Position numbers and translations under genes: made by a program | DNA from: Acidimicrobiia bacterium | Lineage (GTDB): Bacteria; Actinomycetota; Acidimicrobiia; Spongiisociales; JAHEDJ01 | Direction of reading: 5' to 3' | DNA length: 60,325 nt | Assembly (NCBI GenBank): GCA_029210695.1 | Contig: JARGFH010000021.1 | Location: 1 to 60,325, forward strand | Shown: piece after piece, positions 7,894 to 16,484 of the stretch | Layout: every line of letters begins with the position of its first letter | Position numbering within the stretch: position 1 is the first letter of the stretch | Notes under the pieces: model-generated | What the model saw: the letters and a program-made list of their open reading frames with translations, nothing else | What the model was told of the DNA's origin: nothing | The model's database searches: none

Positions 7894-9369
7894 ATGACCA
7901 CGAATGGGGACCCGGCAAAGATCCCGTCGGGGCGTCAAACCAAGATCATCGCCACACTCGGGCCGGCGGTTGAGTCGGCCGCGGCCGTGTCTGCGCTGGT
8001 CACGGCCGGAATGGACGTTGCGCGACTCAATTTTTCCCACGGTGATCATGACGGCCACCGACGTTTTGCCGACTGGGTACGAGCGGCGGCTGTGGAGCAT
8101 GGCCGACCAGTTGCGATACTCCAGGACATCCAGGGTCCGAAGCTGCGGGTGGGACGATTCCCGGGGGGTTCGGTCGAGCTACCGACCGGAAGCGAGGTTC
8201 TGCTGGTGCTGGGCGACGGTCAGGCTGCCCCCGGCACGATCGCCATCGACTACCCGTATCTGCTCGAGGACGTCGAACCAGGAGAGCCGGTTCTGCTGGC
8301 AGATGGTCTCATCAGGCTCGAGGTGCTCAGACGATTGCCGGACGGTCTGCTGGCGGGAGTGCGAGAAGGCGGCGTTCTCGGCGATCACAAAGGGGTTGCC
8401 TTTCCGGACACCAGCCTTCAGGTACCGGCGGTGACGGACAAGGACCGGACCGATCTGGCGTTCGGACGCGAACTCGGAGTCGACTACGTGGCCGCGTCGT
8501 TTGTTCGGTCTGCAGACGACATCGGCCGGGTCGTCGAACTCATCGAACCCGGGACACCGGTGATCGCCAAAATCGAGCTGGCGGCGGCCCTCGCCAATCT
8601 CGACGAGATCCTGAGTGCCGCACAGGGTGCACTCGTGGCACGAGGCGATCTCGGCGTCCAACTCCCATTGCAGCGAATTCCCCTGATTCAGCAGGACATC
8701 CTGCGTCGCGCCAACCGGGCCGGAGTCATCTCCATTACGGCGACCGAGATGCTCGAATCGATGACCGAGTCGCCCAGACCGACGAGGGCGGAGGTAACCG
8801 ATGTGGCCTCAGCGATCATCGGCGGAACAGACGCAGTGATGCTGTCGGCGGAGACGGCCGTTGGCCACTATCCGGTGCGCGCCGTCGAGATGATGGATGC
8901 GATTTGCCGCGAGGTCGAATCTGGACTGCGGGAGTCGGAGGGTGTAATTGATATCGCCTTCTTGGAGAGCAGACCGAATTTCGCCAGTGCTACTGCCAAG
9001 GCGGCGGTCGACACCGCGGCCAACCTCAAACTGAAGACGATCGCCGCCTTCACCGAGTCCGGCAACACCGCGTTGCTGCTCAGCAAATACCGGCCGCATG
9101 GAAGGATCATCGCCTTCTCCCCTGAAGAGGCGACCCGTCGGCGGATGGCCTTGATGTGGGGCGTGACCCCGATCGCCGCCGAACGCCGGGATTCCACGGA
9201 CCTCATGATCGCTCTGGCCGAGAAGTACCTCGAGCGATCGGGCGTATGCGAAGAAGGAGAGGGCGTGGTCGTTGTCGCCGGCATCCCTCCGAATCAACAG
9301 GCGTCGACGAACCTCATGAAGCTGCATGTCGTCGGTGAGCGGCGAAGCCGCCGTCGATCGCAGCGCTAG
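7894..9369 (+). CDS. pyk: Pyruvate kinase
   Basis: A 491-residue enzyme that converts phosphoenolpyruvate and ADP to pyruvate and ATP, the last step of glycolysis. Visible motifs are TKIIATLGPA at the start, RLNFSHG (substrate arginine region), the catalytic strand VIAKIEL, ARGDLGVQLP (metal site), TATEMLESM, and GTDAVMLSAETAVGHYPVRAV. The C-terminal allosteric domain is complete. The ATG at 7894 follows AAGGAG, whereas an upstream ATG at 7828 lacks a good site and lies before the family's N-terminus. A small Nfu_N-type gene begins 25 bases after its stop codon. Confidence 0.95.
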   Translation: MTTNGDPAKIPSGRQTKIIATLGPAVESAAAVSALVTAGMDVARLNFSHGDHDGHRRFADWVRAAAVEHGRPVAILQDIQGPKLRVGRFPGGSVELPTGSEVLLVLGDGQAAPGTIAIDYPYLLEDVEPGEPVLLADGLIRLEVLRRLPDGLLAGVREGGVLGDHKGVAFPDTSLQVPAVTDKDRTDLAFGRELGVDYVAASFVRSADDIGRVVELIEPGTPVIAKIELAAALANLDEILSAAQGALVARGDLGVQLPLQRIPLIQQDILRRANRAGVISITATEMLESMTESPRPTRAEVTDVASAIIGGTDAVMLSAETAVGHYPVRAVEMMDAICREVESGLRESEGVIDIAFLESRPNFASATAKAAVDTAANLKLKTIAAFTESGNTALLLSKYRPHGRIIAFSPEEATRRRMALMWGVTPIAAERRDSTDLMIALAEKYLERSGVCEEGEGVVVVAGIPPNQQASTNLMKLHVVGERRSRRRSQR

Positions 9370-9394
9370 AGTCCCACCGACTGAGGAGTGTTCG

Positions 9395-9688
9395 TTGGGT
9401 CAAAAGATAGAAATCGCCAGCTCTGTGACCATCGGCGACGTCGCCGTGTTCGACACGGATCGCAGCCTGAGCGGCCAGGATGGGGAGCGCTACCGCTCCG
9501 ACGCGGAAGCCGAAGCTCGCTCAACGGTTCCGGCCGGCCTCGCGCGTCGCCTGTTCTCCGCCGACGAAGCCGTGCGGAGCGTGTACGTGACATCGAACAT
9601 CGTGACCATCGAGCGAGACGGCGGCTGGGATGACGCAACCCTCGAGCAGACCGGGGCGTTGATCAGCAACCTCTTCCTCTTCTATTGA
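9395..9688 (+). CDS. Stand-alone Nfu N-terminal-domain (PF08712-like) protein
   Basis: A 97-residue protein. Its second half reads as the Nfu N-terminal domain: AGLARRLFSADEAVRSVYVTSN, then IVTIERDGGWDD and a final amphipathic helix. That matches the LF-x-I-x-GV-x-SVF, F(I)TV-x-K and W motifs of this domain. In Nfu proteins the domain precedes a NifU-like CxxC iron-sulfur scaffold, and here that scaffold is absent. It may deliver or adapt Fe-S clusters with a partner encoded elsewhere, which is inference. The TTG at 9395 is chosen because GAGGAG lies 7 bases upstream. Earlier starts fall inside the pyruvate kinase gene. Confidence 0.7.
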   Translation: MGQKIEIASSVTIGDVAVFDTDRSLSGQDGERYRSDAEAEARSTVPAGLARRLFSADEAVRSVYVTSNIVTIERDGGWDDATLEQTGALISNLFLFY

Positions 9689-9721
9689 GGGGCCGGGTGA
9701 AACCGCGAGTTGCCCGGCCGG

Positions 9722-11584
9722 CTACCCACCTACGGCCGTGCTGGTCGTCGGTATGGTCGTAGTGGTCGGGGGTGCAAGCGTGGTCGTCGTCTCCGGCAGT
9801 GGGCAATCCTCGCCGGTATGGCCGGGGGCACCAGGCGGGATCGTGCATGAATGCACCTGAATCTCCCACGGTTGGGCTTTGTATCGTACGACCCAGGTTT
9901 GTTCGCGGACGGTTCCGTCGCGCTCGGTGATGATCCGGGTCACGGTGACCGACCAACCGGCCCGTCCCTCAACGTTGACCTTCTGCTCGCCGGGTTCCAG
10001 TGCGTCGTTGGCGATGTAGTCGGTCGTGGGTTCGGTGAAGTTGTAGCGGTCGGAGACCTCGCCTTCGACGGTGCGGCCGCCGTTGTCCCCGAAGAACTTC
10101 ACCGTGATGCTGGTGTCGTCGTACTCGGTCTTGATCAGCACGGCGGCGTCGGTATCGTTGCGGAACTCCAGATTGGGGAGAGGCCACGAGATGGTGGCCT
10201 CGATACCTTCGGGGTAGCGCGAGAAGTAATAGCTGTGAGGAGTGTGGGTTACATCCTCGTATCCGCCCCAGAAGACTGCGTTGTAGAACGTCGTAGCGAA
10301 CTGGCTGACTCCGCCACCCACCGTGTCGACGATCTTTCCGCGAATAATGGTCGGGGCGGGCTCGAATCCCAGCTCCGAGGTACGCTCGCCGACGAGTTCG
10401 TTGAGGGAGAGCGACTCGCCCGGTAGGACGATGGTCCCGAAGACGATGTCGGCGAACAGGTGGATGTTGGCGACACGTGGCTGGCAGCAGGGGTGGCTGG
10501 TGGTTGCTTCGGACACGAGGCCCTTGACACCCATCGCCTCGAGCTCTTCTGTGGTCACCTCAGGGTCGGCCCCATCCTCGAATGGGAGTTCGCCGGCGCG
10601 GCTGACCGTGAGCGAAGCCGTTTCCAATGCTGCGGCGGCGAGTTCTGGGTCGATGATCGTGCCCGGCCGGCCCGGGACGATGGAGACGCGGTCATCGTCG
10701 CCGAACTCGAACCTCGCATCAACCGGAGGAACTTCGAGTTCGGTCCGGAGAGGTTCGAGAACGGAGGAAACCACCTCGCTCGAGAACCCGAGTACGAGAA
10801 CGGGCTGCGGTTCGAGCACCAATTCGCTTTCGAATGCTTCTGTCAGGTCGGCAGTCGTGAAGACGACCTGGGCGACCGGATCATCCCTGGACAACGTGAC
10901 GGGCCCGGCCAGCATTCGGGTGGCAGAGGCGACGGCGGCGTCTATGTGCGTGTTGGTGAGTGGAGGCGCAACGGATCGGGTCGGGAGCGCTTGCGGAGTA
11001 CGTGTAGTCGATAGCAGCGAATCCAGAATCACTCCGGCGGACGCCGCTCGATCGATCTCGGTTCCGGGAGTGGGATAGCTGGCGACCGCTGTTCCATCGA
11101 CCAGAGTCACGTCACCGGGGAAAGGATGATCGGTGATCAGGGCCTTGCTCCACTCGGCAAGTATCAGGTCGAGAGCGTCAGCGTCCAACGTCGCGTCGAT
11201 GGACAGGTCTTCGGTCGAGAGCAAATGACGGGTCCACCAGCCGAACTGACTTGCGATCGAGCCTTGGCGACCGGTTTGGAACGCACGGTCGAACGCGGAT
11301 GTTTCATTCAGGTTGAATCCCGCAGAGATAGGGTCGAGGTCGATCGCAACTCCGGCAACGGTGAAGGGTGCCGGAGTCTCAGCCAGGCTGTCTTCGAAGC
11401 TCAGCAGGGCGGCGATGGCCGCTTCTTCGTTGAGCCCGGATAGATCGACGCCGGCCACTTCGACGTTGCGAAGGACCTCACCGGAATGAACGAATCGATC
11501 GAGCCCGAAGGCGGCCGCGACTAGCAGCAGAAGCCCGGCCGCGACAAGGGCGGCGACAATCAGTGTGCGGCGGGGTTTGGACAT
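9722..11584 (-). CDS. VanW-family cell-wall protein (YoaR-like)
   Basis: A 620-residue protein with one N-terminal membrane anchor (residues 9-28). A long extracellular region of peptidoglycan-binding-4-type repeats follows (segments such as VEVAGVDLSGLNEEAAIAAL). Near residues 360-530 is a VanW domain, recognisable from GGGVSQFATTFYNAVFWGG and HSYYFSRYPEG. A G5-like segment and a Thr-rich tail (TTTTLAPPTTTTIPTT) end the protein. VanW proteins accompany vancomycin resistance clusters, but most, as here, stand alone with unknown function at the cell envelope. The divergent nuclease gene starts 75 bases away. The N-terminus (MSKPRRT plus anchor) fits the start. Confidence 0.88.
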   Translation of the reverse strand: MSKPRRTLIVAALVAAGLLLLVAAAFGLDRFVHSGEVLRNVEVAGVDLSGLNEEAAIAALLSFEDSLAETPAPFTVAGVAIDLDPISAGFNLNETSAFDRAFQTGRQGSIASQFGWWTRHLLSTEDLSIDATLDADALDLILAEWSKALITDHPFPGDVTLVDGTAVASYPTPGTEIDRAASAGVILDSLLSTTRTPQALPTRSVAPPLTNTHIDAAVASATRMLAGPVTLSRDDPVAQVVFTTADLTEAFESELVLEPQPVLVLGFSSEVVSSVLEPLRTELEVPPVDARFEFGDDDRVSIVPGRPGTIIDPELAAAALETASLTVSRAGELPFEDGADPEVTTEELEAMGVKGLVSEATTSHPCCQPRVANIHLFADIVFGTIVLPGESLSLNELVGERTSELGFEPAPTIIRGKIVDTVGGGVSQFATTFYNAVFWGGYEDVTHTPHSYYFSRYPEGIEATISWPLPNLEFRNDTDAAVLIKTEYDDTSITVKFFGDNGGRTVEGEVSDRYNFTEPTTDYIANDALEPGEQKVNVEGRAGWSVTVTRIITERDGTVREQTWVVRYKAQPWEIQVHSCTIPPGAPGHTGEDCPLPETTTTLAPPTTTTIPTTSTAVGG

Positions 11585-11658
11585 GACAGGATATCCCTCA
11601 GGAGCCTTTCATTGTAGTTGCATCGAATTCGTCCTCTGTCGTAGATACCATCGCACCT

Positions 11659-12429
11659 GTGATCAAATTCCCTGAGGTCCGGTCTGGTGACGACATCCGG
11701 GTGAGCGCTACTTCGTTCGTTGCATACAGCGAGTGTCCGGAACGCGCCGCTGCCCACTTTCGGGGCATCTATGGGCCGGACAGCAAAGCCTCGTTCAGCG
11801 GCGGACTCGCTCACCGGCTCTTCGCCCGGCATCTCCAGCAGGGGGAAATCCAACCCGCTCGGTTCGAGCAGGTTTGTCGCGAAGAGATCGGATCGTCGAA
11901 TCTCAACTACAAGCTGTCTTCGGTCGGTTTGAAGCCGAGTTCGCTCGGCAGGGTCATCGAAGAGGTCGGGCTGCTGTACGAGAGATTCAAACGACTTCCC
12001 GGCGAAGGCTTCGAAGCCGCCGAGGTTTCTTTCGACATCGAACCCACCCGGGGGGTGAACCTGGTGGGGCGAGTCGATGCGGTGTTCGGTGATGAATCGG
12101 GCCCCAGGTTGGTCGACTGGAAGACGGGTGCCCTAGGCGAGGTCGTGTTGCAGCTCGGCTTCTATGCGATGTTATGGGCGATGGACCGGGGGGAGCTGCC
12201 GGGCCGCCTCGAGGCCGTCTCGGTGGCGACGGGAGAGCGTTACTTCGAGGTACCGGCCTTGCGGGATGTGCAGAACACGGCCGAGCAGGCCGCGGCCATG
12301 ATCAACGCATTGCGCGAGGCGTGGGAAACCGGCACGGGGATGGAGCGGCGTGGTGGTCCATGGTGCCGCTTCTGCCCTGTGCTCGATGGATGTCAAGAGG
12401 GCGCGGCGGCCGTTCGAGTTGCGGAGTGA
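11659..12429 (+). CDS. PD-(D/E)XK nuclease of the RecB/Cas4/AddB type with a predicted Fe-S cluster
   Basis: A 256-residue protein with the complete RecB-family nuclease motif set: H51 (GLAHRLF), D139 (GRVDAVF), D152-W-K154 (VDWKTG) and Q164-x3-Y168 (QLGFY). Four cysteines, C26 near the N-terminus and C236, C239 and C245 near the C-terminus (WCRFCPVLDGC), have the layout of the iron-sulfur staple of AddB and Cas4. It lacks a helicase domain, and no CRISPR genes or AddA-like helicase is nearby, so it is a free-standing nuclease, probably acting on single-strand or processed DNA ends. The GTG start at 11659 is 75 bases from the divergent VanW gene. Confidence 0.85.
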   Translation: MIKFPEVRSGDDIRVSATSFVAYSECPERAAAHFRGIYGPDSKASFSGGLAHRLFARHLQQGEIQPARFEQVCREEIGSSNLNYKLSSVGLKPSSLGRVIEEVGLLYERFKRLPGEGFEAAEVSFDIEPTRGVNLVGRVDAVFGDESGPRLVDWKTGALGEVVLQLGFYAMLWAMDRGELPGRLEAVSVATGERYFEVPALRDVQNTAEQAAAMINALREAWETGTGMERRGGPWCRFCPVLDGCQEGAAAVRVAE

Positions 12430-12492
12430 GCTCTATGCGCTCGAAGTCACTGCGCGATGGGGATGGCGGACGACCGGGCGTACTCCCGTTCT

Positions 12493-13086
12493 CTAGTCGT
12501 CGTAGTCCTCGTCCACCGTGGGGTGCACATCGCCATCCCTGCAGGTCGCCTTGATCTCGAATTTGTGGTCGTCCTGATCTTCGAAGGTCACGCGTACCTC
12601 TTGCGGCCCTTCGGATCGGACTTTCTGCTGAAACCCCGAACTGGCGTACGCAGCCAGGAAAGCAACCTCGTCGTCGGCACATGAGACCTTGACGGTTCCT
12701 CCTCCCGACGAGATGAGGTAGGTGCTCGCCGCAATCGTGGTGGTCGTCGTCGAGGTGCTTGTCGACGGAGCGGAGGTCACGACGGTCGTTGCCTCGACGA
12801 TCGTGGTGGTCGTTGTGCTGCCATCTCCGCCGTCCTCCGTCGTCGAGCCCGCCGCGGGTGACGGGGGTGGTGCATCGACCCGGTCTTCGACGTCACCGGG
12901 GACGGTAACGGTCGGTGGAATCGGAGGCAGATCTTCAACGCGCATGGTGGTCGAAGTCACCGCGACTGCGGCCAGCAAGGGGAGTTGCTCGGTAACCTGC
13001 GTTTGGACGAGGCCGACGGCCTGATAGGCGAGAGCGACGGCAACTGCGGTGGCGAGCACCCAGGCCGTGAACAATCGTGACTTCAT
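12493..13086 (-). CDS. Membrane-anchored Thr-rich surface protein, unknown function
   Basis: A 197-residue protein with an N-terminal hydrophobic helix (residues 7-27) that acts as an anchor or signal. A long Pro/Thr/Ser-rich linker follows, including runs of TTTTT. The compact C-terminal domain of about 75 residues (from ISSGGGTVKVSC) has two cysteines about 48 residues apart, plausibly a disulfide outside the cell. The tail is very acidic (DEDYDD). I do not recognise the domain. The neighbouring two-component genes lie divergently 109 bases away and could respond to envelope state, but there is no direct evidence of a link. Confidence 0.75.
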   Translation of the reverse strand: MKSRLFTAWVLATAVAVALAYQAVGLVQTQVTEQLPLLAAVAVTSTTMRVEDLPPIPPTVTVPGDVEDRVDAPPPSPAAGSTTEDGGDGSTTTTTIVEATTVVTSAPSTSTSTTTTTIAASTYLISSGGGTVKVSCADDEVAFLAAYASSGFQQKVRSEGPQEVRVTFEDQDDHKFEIKATCRDGDVHPTVDEDYDD

Positions 13087-13195
13087 CCCTGTATCTTCCC
13101 ATCCGTGAAGGCGCAGTGGACTAACGGAAGGTTAAGGATTGGCAAAACACCCTGCTGGCCGTGGGGATGGCTGGTTTGCTGGGTAGGGTGACGGC

Positions 13196-13876
13196 GTGCC
13201 ATCCATACTCCTGATTGAAGACGATGTTCGGATCCGGCAATCATTAGCTCGCGCCCTGGCCGGACGCGGTCACGACGTCGATAGCGTGGCTTCCGGCCTC
13301 GAAGGGCTCGAGCATGTGATCGCGCATTCGCCGGATGCTGTGATCCTCGATCTAGGGCTTCCCGACCTCGATGGCGTTGAAGTGCTCAAAATGATCAGAG
13401 CTGTTTCGGAAGTCCCGGTCATCGTCGCCACCGCCCGGGACGACGAGTCAGAGATTGTCAACGTGCTGGATCATGGAGCCGACGACTATGTGGTCAAACC
13501 TTTCTCCGGTGAACAGATTGACGCCCGGCTGAGGGCAGTCCTGCGACGGGTCGAGGCGGGTGCCGGTAGTGCAATCCTCGAGGTAGGTGGGTTGACCATC
13601 GATGGCCGGGCACGCGAAGTGACGCTCAATGGTGAACGCCTGGACCTGACCCGCAAGGAATTCGATCTCCTCGCCTACCTGGCGGAGCACGCCGGCGATG
13701 TGATCTCGAAACGCGAACTGCTGGCAGAGGTCTGGCGGCAGCCATATGGGGGTGCGGATAAGACCGTCGACGTGCACCTCTCGTGGTTGCGCAAGAAACT
13801 CGGCGAGTCCGCCGCAGAAGCCCGCTATCTGCACACGGTACGGGGCGTCGGAGTCAAGCTCGTCGTCCCGGACTGA
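13196..13876 (+). CDS. OmpR/PhoB-family response regulator
   Basis: A 226-residue DNA-binding regulator. The receiver domain (1-120) has the acidic pair E8-D9-D10, phospho-acceptor D52 (VILDLGLPDLDG), and K101 in DYVVKPF. The C-terminal winged helix (130-225) has LTRKEFDLLAYLAEHAG and the recognition segment VDVHLSWLRKKLGE. Its GTG start at 13196 begins directly at the family N-terminus. The stop codon TGA shares its last base with the ATG of the histidine kinase, so the two are translationally coupled and form one two-component system. The signal and target genes are unknown. Confidence 0.94.
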   Translation: MPSILLIEDDVRIRQSLARALAGRGHDVDSVASGLEGLEHVIAHSPDAVILDLGLPDLDGVEVLKMIRAVSEVPVIVATARDDESEIVNVLDHGADDYVVKPFSGEQIDARLRAVLRRVEAGAGSAILEVGGLTIDGRAREVTLNGERLDLTRKEFDLLAYLAEHAGDVISKRELLAEVWRQPYGGADKTVDVHLSWLRKKLGESAAEARYLHTVRGVGVKLVVPD

Positions 13877-15153
13877 TGCGCAGACGCCTCGTTCTGGTTT
13901 CAGCAGCCATCACATCAATGGTGGCGCTGGCCTTCCTCATTCCGCTCACCGGCCTCGTCGGTCAGCTCGCCCACGATCGGGCCATCAATAACGCCGAGCG
14001 AGATGCCCAGTTCCTTGCCAGCGCCGTCGCTCTGCTGGTGCCGGGCGATCGCGCCGAGATCTATGGACTCGTCGGTTCTGAGCCCTCGTTCGACGGGCGC
14101 CTCACATCGGTCATCTTTCCAGACGATTCGGTTGCCGGTGCTTCAGTTGAACTGGACCCCCTCGTTGAGTCGGCTCGCGATTTGGGTCGAACTGCCAGGT
14201 TCAAGGTCGAGGCGGGAGAAGTGCTCTTCATCCCGGTCAGTGAGGGCGGGGGCCGGACGACGCTGGTCCGCGTCTTCGTGCCCGAGGCGCTCCTGACCTC
14301 CAACGTTGCGTCGGCTCGTCTCATTCTGTTGTTGCTGGGCGTTGCTCTCGTTGGCATTGCCGTGGTCGTTGCGGATCGACTCGCCCGGTCGATCACAGAA
14401 CCGGTACTGGAACTGGCAGATGGGGCGCATCGACTGGCAGAGGGCGACCTGCGTACACAGGTGGATCCGTCGGGCCCGCGCGAGGTTCAGGAAGTGGGGA
14501 GAGCGTTCAACCGCCTTGCAGGTCGGATCGGTCGACTCCTGGCGGTCGAGCGCGAGTCGGTCGCCGACCTCTCCCACCGGCTGCGGACGCCGCTCACCGC
14601 TCTCCGGCTCGACATCGATGCCGTCGAGGACGAGCTGGTGGGGCAGCGCCTCCGTGAGGATTTCGACGATCTCGAACGCAAGGTGGATCACCTGATCCGG
14701 GAGGCTCGTCGCCCGATGCGCCAGGGGGCTGGTGTGATCTCGGATCTGGTGGCGGTCGTCGCAGATCGGGTCCGGTTCTGGGGAGCGCTGGCCGACGAGC
14801 AGGCCCGGCAGTGGTCCCTGACGTTGCCGGAGGGCGAGCGGATGGTGGCGGGTTCGGCAGTCGATTTCGGGGCGGCCATCGATGCGCTGCTGGCCAATGT
14901 GTTTGCACACACCGACGATGGCGTCGGGTTCGAGGTCGAGGTGATCGACGGTCCGGGTCGGATCCATCTCACCGTCGCCGACGAAGGGCCCGGCTTTGGC
15001 GAGGAAGCTATTGAACGAGGCTGGTCCGGGGCCGATTCAACCGGTCTCGGTCTCGACATCGCGCGGCGCACGGTCGAGGAAGCCGGCGGCACCATGTCGA
15101 TCCGATCCGGCGAAGGCGGTGTAATCCTGGTTGAACTGCCGCTGGCCGAGTGA
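13876..15153 (+). CDS. Sensor histidine kinase with HAMP domain
   Basis: A 425-residue kinase. TM1 is at about 5-27, an extracellular sensor segment of about 120 residues follows, TM2 is at about 148-167, and then a HAMP domain (ADRLARSITEPVLEL onward). The HisKA helix has H234 in LSHRLRTPL, the phosphorylated residue. The ATPase domain shows the G boxes VADEGPGFGEEAIERGW and STGLGLDIARR. The usual N-box asparagine appears as DALLANVFAHT. It phosphorylates the response regulator encoded immediately upstream. The sensor domain is not one I recognise. A longer frame from 13783 overlaps the regulator and is not used. Confidence 0.93.
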   Translation: MRRRLVLVSAAITSMVALAFLIPLTGLVGQLAHDRAINNAERDAQFLASAVALLVPGDRAEIYGLVGSEPSFDGRLTSVIFPDDSVAGASVELDPLVESARDLGRTARFKVEAGEVLFIPVSEGGGRTTLVRVFVPEALLTSNVASARLILLLLGVALVGIAVVVADRLARSITEPVLELADGAHRLAEGDLRTQVDPSGPREVQEVGRAFNRLAGRIGRLLAVERESVADLSHRLRTPLTALRLDIDAVEDELVGQRLREDFDDLERKVDHLIREARRPMRQGAGVISDLVAVVADRVRFWGALADEQARQWSLTLPEGERMVAGSAVDFGAAIDALLANVFAHTDDGVGFEVEVIDGPGRIHLTVADEGPGFGEEAIERGWSGADSTGLGLDIARRTVEEAGGTMSIRSGEGGVILVELPLAE

Positions 15154-15168
15154 GTGGGTCGGGACGCT

Positions 15169-16422
15169 CTATCCGGCCGCCGGGCGCAGTCGCACCACAT
15201 CCGCCGGTTCGGTGATCCTCGTCACTTCGCGATCGAGATCGGTGACCACCGCCAGGAGCTCAGTCCGCAGTTGCTCGAGGGTTCCTCGTACATTCTCCAC
15301 CGAGGTGGTGATGTCGGTCAGCGAACGACGGCTCCCAGACAACAACTGGGCGAGTTGCCGAATACGCTGGAGTCGGTCCTCGAACAACGCATGGTCGAGT
15401 TCTCCACGGGTCTGGCGTTCGGCAGCCATGGCCGCGATCGCCCACCGAACCGCCACTGCAGTCATGGCGCCGTCGCCGGGCTCGACAACCAGCAGCCGGT
15501 GCCCGTAGACGCCAATCGGTCCCACCTCTTTGGGGAACGCTTCTCTAGCGGAAATACAGATGGAGTAGTCGGCGGCCCGGTTGACGATCGCCCGGTCCAG
15601 TTCATCCAGAATGCCGTCCTTGCCTGCCAGATTGATGCGTGCCGCATTCTTGGCCTCAACAACAATGCGGGCACCATCTGAGAGGGTGATCACGAAATCC
15701 CCGACCATGGCATCTGCGCTGAGCTCGCCGGGTGTCCTGCCCGTCCGCTCAACAACACAACCGCCGGGTCCGGCGACCGCGGCGCGCAGCCACTCCTGCA
15801 CCGAGTCCTCGAAGTCGAATCCTTTCTGTGTACCGCTCTCCGCCTCTTCCTCCCTGCCTCGCTGATGCATCACCGCATCGCGCAGTTCGGTGAGTCGCAG
15901 CTCGATTGATTTGCCAAACTGCGCAAAGGCGGAGTTGTCGGCGGTCGGGTCGAGGGCCTCTTCCAGCCGCTGCTGAAGTTCGCCGGTTGGTCCGACCAGT
16001 GCAGCGAGTTCGGCGAGAAAACGGGCGGTGTCGCTGTCGGCATGGGCCGGATCCATGCGCAGCAGGAAGGAGTCGCGCCAGGCCGTGAACTCGGCGAGCG
16101 TCCTGGCAACTGTGGAGCTGCGGTGTTCCGGTGATAGCTGTGTTTCGAATGCCGTTCGGGCGTTGGTCAGAACCACCTCGACCTCGCGACGTGCTTCTGC
16201 TGTTGCCTCGATGATGGATCGACGCACCCGGTCGTCGACTTCCGCCAGGTCTATTCCCAGTCCCATCGAGACGAGCCCGCGGGCCCCGACGATCAGTGCC
16301 CTGAGCAGCACGTCTTCTCGTCGATCCTCCGGTTGGGCGCTGAGCAATTGGGCCAATCCCGGGTCCTCGACTTCGAGTTCCTCGATGATCACCGTGTTGC
16401 CGTCGACTCGAATCTGCGCCAT
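15169..16422 (-). CDS. Coiled-coil protein with a PD-(D/E)XK nuclease-like core
   Basis: A 417-residue protein of unknown name. Residues 20-195 are mostly helical and charged. At 200-300 there is a restriction-endonuclease-type pattern: E205 in GFDFEDSV, D242 in MVGDFVI, and E256-A-K258 in IVVEAKN, which is the E...D...ExK arrangement of this fold. A further helical, coiled-coil-like part follows (about 350-410, EQLRTELLAVVTDL). The layout recalls RmuC and DUF2130 proteins, but I cannot assign it to either. The ATG at 16422 fits an N-terminus MAQIRVDGNT; an upstream ATG at 16476 runs into the promoter shared with the divergent dynamin-like genes. It may act on DNA ends or stalled DNA. Confidence 0.7.
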   Translation of the reverse strand: MAQIRVDGNTVIIEELEVEDPGLAQLLSAQPEDRREDVLLRALIVGARGLVSMGLGIDLAEVDDRVRRSIIEATAEARREVEVVLTNARTAFETQLSPEHRSSTVARTLAEFTAWRDSFLLRMDPAHADSDTARFLAELAALVGPTGELQQRLEEALDPTADNSAFAQFGKSIELRLTELRDAVMHQRGREEEAESGTQKGFDFEDSVQEWLRAAVAGPGGCVVERTGRTPGELSADAMVGDFVITLSDGARIVVEAKNAARINLAGKDGILDELDRAIVNRAADYSICISAREAFPKEVGPIGVYGHRLLVVEPGDGAMTAVAVRWAIAAMAAERQTRGELDHALFEDRLQRIRQLAQLLSGSRRSLTDITTSVENVRGTLEQLRTELLAVVTDLDREVTRITEPADVVRLRPAAG

Positions 16423-16484
16423 GAAACCAATGTATCCCGGGGGAGTGACAGAAACGGGCATTTGGGTGTGGGACAATCATCCGC

